Assembly (NCBI GenBank): GCA_005879205.1
Contig: VBLD01000058.1
Span: 1 to 18,010 of the forward strand
Direction: 5' to 3'
From: Deltaproteobacteria bacterium
GTDB lineage: Bacteria; Desulfobacterota; Binatia; DP-6
DNA length: 18,010 bases
Shown: in pieces, positions 14,445 to 18,010 of the stretch
Position numbering within the stretch: the first letter of the stretch is position 1
Layout of the letters: every line of letters begins with the position of its first letter
Made by a program: the position numbers and the translations under genes
Notes under the pieces: generated by a model
The model's database searches: none
Seen by the model: the letters and a program-made list of their open reading frames with translations, nothing else
Told to the model about the DNA's origin: nothing

Positions 14445-15626
14445 GTGGTGGTGCGGCGCCTGGCCGACGCGCTGCTCCTCCTGCTCGCTGCCTCCGTTCC
14501 GCTCTCCACCACCGGCATGGAGGCGGCCGTGCTCGGGCTCGGCGGGCTCACGCTGTTCGGCGCCGTCGGCGGCCGGGCGCCGGTGCGGGCGACGCCGCTC
14601 GACGGCGTGCTCGGACTCTTCTACGGCACGCTCGCGCTCTCGAGCGTCGCCAGCGGCCATCCGTTGCAGGCCTCCGGATGGGCGCGTCTGTGGGTCGTGC
14701 TCACCTACTTCGTGGTGTTCTGGTGGCTTCGCGACCGGAGCCACGCCGTCCGCCTCGTCCGGGTGCTGGTCGCAGCGGGTGCGGTGGCGGCCGCCTACGG
14801 CCTCCTCCAGCATGAGACGGGCGCCGACTGGTACCGCGCCGCCCTCGGACGGCCGCAGCTCGTGCACCCGCGCGAGACCGGCGAGTCGGGCTACGCGATC
14901 GTCGGCTTCTTCCGCAACTACCTGACGTTCGCGCATACCATGCTCTTTCCGCTCGCCTGGGCGACGGCCTCCGCCATGAACGGCGCCCTCGCCGCGCTCG
15001 GGGCGGCGGTGCTGCTCGTGCTCGCCGTGGCCTTCTCGACCGCGCGCGGCGTCTGGCTCGCGACCATCGCCGTGATCGCGACCCTCGTCCTGATCGCACG
15101 CGGGCGTGACGCGGGGCTGGCGGCCGTCGGGCTGGCCGCCGCGGCGCTCCTCGCCTTCGCGATCTCGGGCAATCTCCGCCGCGAGGCGGCGCACATGTTC
15201 GGACTCGGCGGCGCGAATGCCGGGCGCGTGGCCATCTATGCGGCGAACCTCGACATCATCCACGCGCACCCCGTGCTCGGCCTCGGCTTCGGCCGCTACC
15301 AGCGCGCAGCGCTGCCGTTCTACACCGCCCACCCCGACGCCGACCGCCGCTCGCACGCGCACAGCGACTACCTGCAGATCGCGGCCGAGGCGGGGCTCAC
15401 GGGGCTGGCGGCCTTCGCCCTCCTCTTCGCCGCGGCCCTGCGCGCCGGCTGGCCCGCGATCGCCGACGCGCCGGACGCGGCGACCCGGGCGGCCGCGGCC
15501 GGAGCCTGGGCGGGCCTGGTCGGCTTCCTGGCGGGCGGCCTCACCCAGTACAACTTCGGCGACAACGAGGTGGCGATCGCCATGTGGGTGGCGCTCGCGG
15601 TGCTGATGCGGCTCCGGGAGCCGTAG
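14445..15626 (+). CDS. O-antigen ligase/polymerase-like membrane protein (Wzy_C)
   Basis: A 393-residue integral membrane protein with roughly ten hydrophobic segments. The largest loop (about residues 270-310) is periplasmic in family members. Motifs include TARGVWLATIAVIA, GRVAIYAANLDIIHAHP, LGLGFGRYQRA and SHAHSDYLQIAAEAGLTG, the classic Wzy_C signature shared by WaaL ligases and some Wzy polymerases. QYNFGDNEVAIAMWVAL ends the last membrane region. WaaL joins undecaprenyl-linked O-antigen to the lipid A core in the periplasm; Wzy polymerises repeat units. Sequence alone does not separate them, though the LPS-core context favours ligase. The start is a run of three in-frame GTG codons (14445-14453), two bases after the previous stop; any could be used. 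Confidence 0.88.
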   Translation: MVVRRLADALLLLLAASVPLSTTGMEAAVLGLGGLTLFGAVGGRAPVRATPLDGVLGLFYGTLALSSVASGHPLQASGWARLWVVLTYFVVFWWLRDRSHAVRLVRVLVAAGAVAAAYGLLQHETGADWYRAALGRPQLVHPRETGESGYAIVGFFRNYLTFAHTMLFPLAWATASAMNGALAALGAAVLLVLAVAFSTARGVWLATIAVIATLVLIARGRDAGLAAVGLAAAALLAFAISGNLRREAAHMFGLGGANAGRVAIYAANLDIIHAHPVLGLGFGRYQRAALPFYTAHPDADRRSHAHSDYLQIAAEAGLTGLAAFALLFAAALRAGWPAIADAPDAATRAAAAGAWAGLVGFLAGGLTQYNFGDNEVAIAMWVALAVLMRLREP

Positions 15627-15628
15627 CC

Positions 15629-16699
15629 GTGCGCGTGCTGCACGTCGATCCCGAGCGCGCCTGGGGCGGCGGCGAGGCGCAGGTGATGGCCCTGCTCGGC
15701 GAGCTCGGGCGCCGCGGTCACGTCTCGCGCCTCGCCGCCCATCCCGGCGGGCCGCTCGCGCGGGCCGCGGCTGCGGCCGCCGTCCCGGTGGTGCCGCTGG
15801 CGGTCGCGAACCATCTCGACCTGGCGGCGGCGCTGCGGCTCCGGCGGGCGATCGGCGACGCGGAGGTGGTCCACTTCCACACCGCGCGCGCCCATGCCCT
15901 GGCGCCGCTCTGCCGCCGCGCCGGCGTGCGCCTGGTCGCGACGCGACGCATGGACTACGTGCCGGCGGGCGGCCCCTACGTCCGCTTCCTCTACAACCGG
16001 GCGGTCGACGCGGTGGTGGCGATCTCCGAGGGGGTCCGCGAGGCCCTGGTGCGCGTCGGCGTCCGCCGCGAGCGCATCCGGGTGGTGCCGAGCGGGATCG
16101 ATCCGGCGGCGTGGGCGGCGCCGCCCGGGGCACGCGAGGCGCTCCGCGCCGAGTGGGGCATGGGCGGGGACGTGGTGCTCGTCGCGGTGCTCGGCGCGCT
16201 CGAGCGGCGCAAGGGGCACGCGGTCCTGCTCGAGGCGGCGCACCGGCTGGCGCCGGCCGTGCTCGGCCTGCGCTACGTGTTCTGCGGCGACGGCAGCGAG
16301 GCGACGGCGCTGGCCGAGGCGGCCGCGCCCCTCGGCGACGTGGTGCGGTTCGCCGGTTTTCGCCGCGACGCTGCGGCCTGTCTCGCGGCGGCCGACATCG
16401 TCGCGCAGCCCTCGCTGCGCGAGGGACTCGGGGTGGCGGCCCTCGAGGCGATGGCGGCCGGACGGCCTCTGGTGGCGAGTCGTGTCGGCGGACTCGCCGA
16501 GGTGGTCGTGCACGAGGAGACGGGTCTCCTCGTTTCGCCGGGAAATGCGGGAGCGCTGGCAACGGCGCTCGGAAGGCTCGCGACGGATCCCGCGCTGCGC
16601 GCGCGGCTCGGCGCCGCCGGCCCGGCCCGCGTGCGCGCGCGGTTCACCAGCGCGCAGATGGCGGAAGGCACGCTCGCCTGTTATCGAGGGGAGTCGTGA
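15629..16699 (+). CDS. GT4 glycosyltransferase
   Basis: A 356-residue GT4 enzyme. The start is GTG 15629, giving RVLHVDPERAWGGGEAQVM directly, with GGGAG-like GGGAG (15616-15620) eight bases upstream. An upstream in-frame ATG at 15584 would overlap the ligase gene and is unlikely. VVHFHTARAHALAPL and DYVPAGGPYVRFLYNRAV lie in the acceptor domain. VVPSGIDPAAW is the linker. LGALERRKGHAVLLEA supplies Arg-Lys, and E-x7-E is intact (E265 and E273, in EGLGVAALEAMAAGRP). GLAEVVVHEETGLLVSP ends the donor site. The WGGGEAQV loop is common in LPS and polysaccharide GT4 enzymes located beside waaL or hldE. It overlaps the heptose kinase gene as GTGA. Confidence 0.9.
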   Translation: MRVLHVDPERAWGGGEAQVMALLGELGRRGHVSRLAAHPGGPLARAAAAAAVPVVPLAVANHLDLAAALRLRRAIGDAEVVHFHTARAHALAPLCRRAGVRLVATRRMDYVPAGGPYVRFLYNRAVDAVVAISEGVREALVRVGVRRERIRVVPSGIDPAAWAAPPGAREALRAEWGMGGDVVLVAVLGALERRKGHAVLLEAAHRLAPAVLGLRYVFCGDGSEATALAEAAAPLGDVVRFAGFRRDAAACLAAADIVAQPSLREGLGVAALEAMAAGRPLVASRVGGLAEVVVHEETGLLVSPGNAGALATALGRLATDPALRARLGAAGPARVRARFTSAQMAEGTLACYRGES

Positions 16700-17657
16700 A
16701 GCGCGTCGGCCAGCGGCGGCTCGTCGAGCTCGTCCGGCGGTTCGGGCGCGTTCGAGCGCTCGTCGTCGGCGACCTGATGCTCGACCAGTTCATCTGGGGC
16801 ACGGTGCGCCGCATCTCGCCCGAGGCGCCGGTCCCCGTGGTCCAGGTGGCGGACGAGGACGTGCGACCGGGCGGCGCGGGCAACGTGGTGAGCAACATCG
16901 CGGCGCTTGGCGGACGAGCAGGCGTCTGCGGCATCGTCGGCCGGGATGCGGCCGGCGACCGGCTGGTCGCGGCGTTACGCGCGCGGGGCGCCGACACGCG
17001 GGGTGTCGTCGTGTCGCGCGCGAGCCCGACGACGCAGAAGACGCGCATCATCGCGCACCACCAGCAGGTGGTCCGTCTCGATCGCGAGTCCGACGTCGGG
17101 CCCGACGGAGCGGGTGCCCGCCACGTGCGCGACTTCGTCCTCCGCCAGCGCGCCCGCTACGACGTGCTGGTCGTGTCGGACTACGCCAAGGGGGCGATCG
17201 GCCCCGAGCTCCTCGCCGCGCTCGCGGAGGCCGATCGCCGCCTGCCGTTCACCTGGGTGCTCGACCCGAAGCGCGCGAACTTTGCGCACTACCGCCGGGC
17301 ATCGCTGGTGAAGCCGAACCGCGAGGAAGCCGCGGCGGCCTCGGGCGTGGAGATCCGCGATGCCGGGACGCTGCGCGCGGCGGGATCGCGGCTGCTGGAG
17401 CGATGGGAGGCGGGCGCCGTGCTCATCTCGCGCGGCGAGGAGGGGATGGCGCTCTTCAAGCGGGGGTCGCGCGGCGTGGTCGTCGAGGAGTTCCCGACCG
17501 TGGCGCGTGAGGTCTTCGACGTGACCGGCGCGGGCGACACGGTGCTCGCGACCAGGCCACGCTGCTCGCCAACCACGCGGCGGGTGTCGTCGTCGGAAAG
17601 ATCGGCACCGCGACGGTCACCGCCGAAGAGCTCGCACACGACGTCCGGCGGGGCTGA
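16696..17657 (+). CDS. hldA: D-glycero-beta-D-manno-heptose-7-phosphate kinase, frameshifted near its end
   Basis: A ribokinase-fold (PfkB) enzyme that phosphorylates heptose-7-phosphate at C1, an early step in ADP-heptose synthesis. GTG 16696 overlaps the upstream stop. Motifs in order are VVGDLMLDQFIWG, RISPEAPVPVVQV, GGAGNVVSNIAALGG, KTRIIAHHQQVVRLDRES, VVSDYAKGAI, VLDPKRANF, VKPNREEA, LISRGEEGMALF and the catalytic VFDVTGAGDTVLA (D281). After about 17550 the frame changes: the homologous tail LLANHAAGVVVGKIGTATVT is read in another frame and stops at 17657. The helix expected right after GAGD is missing, so about a dozen codons plus the frame were lost. There is no C-terminal cytidylyltransferase, so it is a kinase-only HldA, not bifunctional HldE. 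The first frame stays open into yicC. Confidence 0.88.
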
Positions 17658-17658
17658 C

Positions 17659-18010
17659 GTGCAGAGCATGACCGGATACGGCGCCGGCGCCGCCGAGGCG
17701 CCGGGTGCGCGGGTGACGGTGGAGATCCGCGGCGTGAACCAGCGCTTCCTCGACGTGAAGGTGGCGGTGCCGCGCGAGTACGCCGCATGGGAGACGGAGA
17801 TGCGCGACCGCGTGCGGAAGACCGCCCAGCGGGGGCGGGTGGAGGTGACGGTGCTGCGCACGCCGATCCCGGGCCGGCGCCGCTACCGCGTCGCGGTCCA
17901 GCCGGCGCTCGCGCGGGCCTACGTCGGGGCGGCGCGGGAACTCGTCCGCGCGCTGCGGCTGACCGGCGGTCCGACGCTCGGAGACGTGCTCCGCCTGCCG
18001 GGTCTCTTCG
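17659..18010 (+). CDS. yicC: YicC family protein, N-terminal part (3' end outside window)
   Basis: The first 117 residues of a YicC-like protein, continuing past the right edge. The start GTG 17659 gives (V)QSMTGYGAGAAEAPG, matching the family's near-invariant SMTGYG opening. GGGG (17650-17653) lies five bases upstream. The ATG at 17668 would cut off the first three residues and is less likely. TVEIRGVNQRFLDVKVAVPRE is the conserved first block of the YicC N-terminal domain (Arg/Asn-rich, quoted here in part). E. coli YicC is reported as an endoribonuclease acting on small RNA. In many proteobacteria the gene stands next to gmk and rpoZ, so this marks a return to housekeeping genes. One base separates it from the heptose kinase stop. 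Confidence 0.93.
   Translation, partial: MQSMTGYGAGAAEAPGARVTVEIRGVNQRFLDVKVAVPREYAAWETEMRDRVRKTAQRGRVEVTVLRTPIPGRRRYRVAVQPALARAYVGAARELVRALRLTGGPTLGDVLRLPGLF

Noticed and set aside
16696..18010. Continuous open frame suggesting an HldA-YicC fusion protein
   Set aside because: The homologous HldA tail and its own stop lie in another frame up to 17657, and YicC has its own start with the family's N-terminal motif. The continuity is best explained by the small deletion.

Overview
This is a very GC-rich, densely coding stretch from a Gram-negative bacterium. All genes are on the + strand. Its core is a long lipopolysaccharide (LPS) core/O-antigen-type gene cluster flanked by housekeeping genes (groEL on the left, a yicC-family gene on the right). 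Heptosyltransferase-type GT9 enzymes, a heptose-7-phosphate kinase, Kdo/LPS kinases and an O-antigen-ligase-like protein require an outer membrane with LPS. The extreme GC bias, pervasive GTG starts and gene styles resemble deltaproteobacterial-type lineages (Myxococcota, Binatota, Rokubacteria-like), but the window does not fix the taxon.

Layout: the 3' end of groEL (to 545) is followed by a GC-rich hairpin and a 198-base intergenic region, the only sizeable non-coding gap and the likely promoter region. A tightly packed unit then starts with a 56-residue Trm112/YcaR-like zinc-ribbon protein (744-914). Next come GT9 (892-1980), a degenerate WaaE-like GT2 (1977-2696), a KdkA-like kinase with a frameshift (2693-3437), a second GT9 (3425-4435), a second LPS-kinase-like protein (4432-5247), GT4 (5244-6368), GT2 (6370-7266), a WaaG-like GT4 (7266-8378), a kinase-GT2 fusion protein (8368-10002), GT2 (9999-10880), GT2 (10873-11835), GT4 (11832-13019), a polyprenyl-phosphate sugar-1-phosphate transferase (13039-14442), an O-antigen ligase/polymerase-like membrane protein (14445-15626), GT4 (15629-16699) and a heptose-7-phosphate kinase with an internal deletion and frameshift (16696-17657). 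A yicC-family gene begins at 17659 and runs off the right edge.

The genes can be read as one pathway. HldA makes the heptose precursor. The two GT9 enzymes probably add heptoses. The kinases phosphorylate Kdo or heptose residues. The GT2 and GT4 enzymes extend the core or build a repeat unit, the phosphoglycosyltransferase starts a glycan on polyprenyl phosphate, and the membrane ligase joins or polymerises it. No flippase, ABC exporter or heptose cytidylyltransferase is in the window. Most junctions overlap by a few bases (seven of exactly 4 nt), so the genes are probably translationally coupled.

The most unusual points are the single-chain kinase-GT2 fusion, a mirrored GT2/kinase pair in which the GT2 has lost its catalytic motifs, three different LPS-kinase-like domains in one operon, and two small frame-changing lesions. 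The second lesion leaves the heptose kinase reading frame open straight into yicC.
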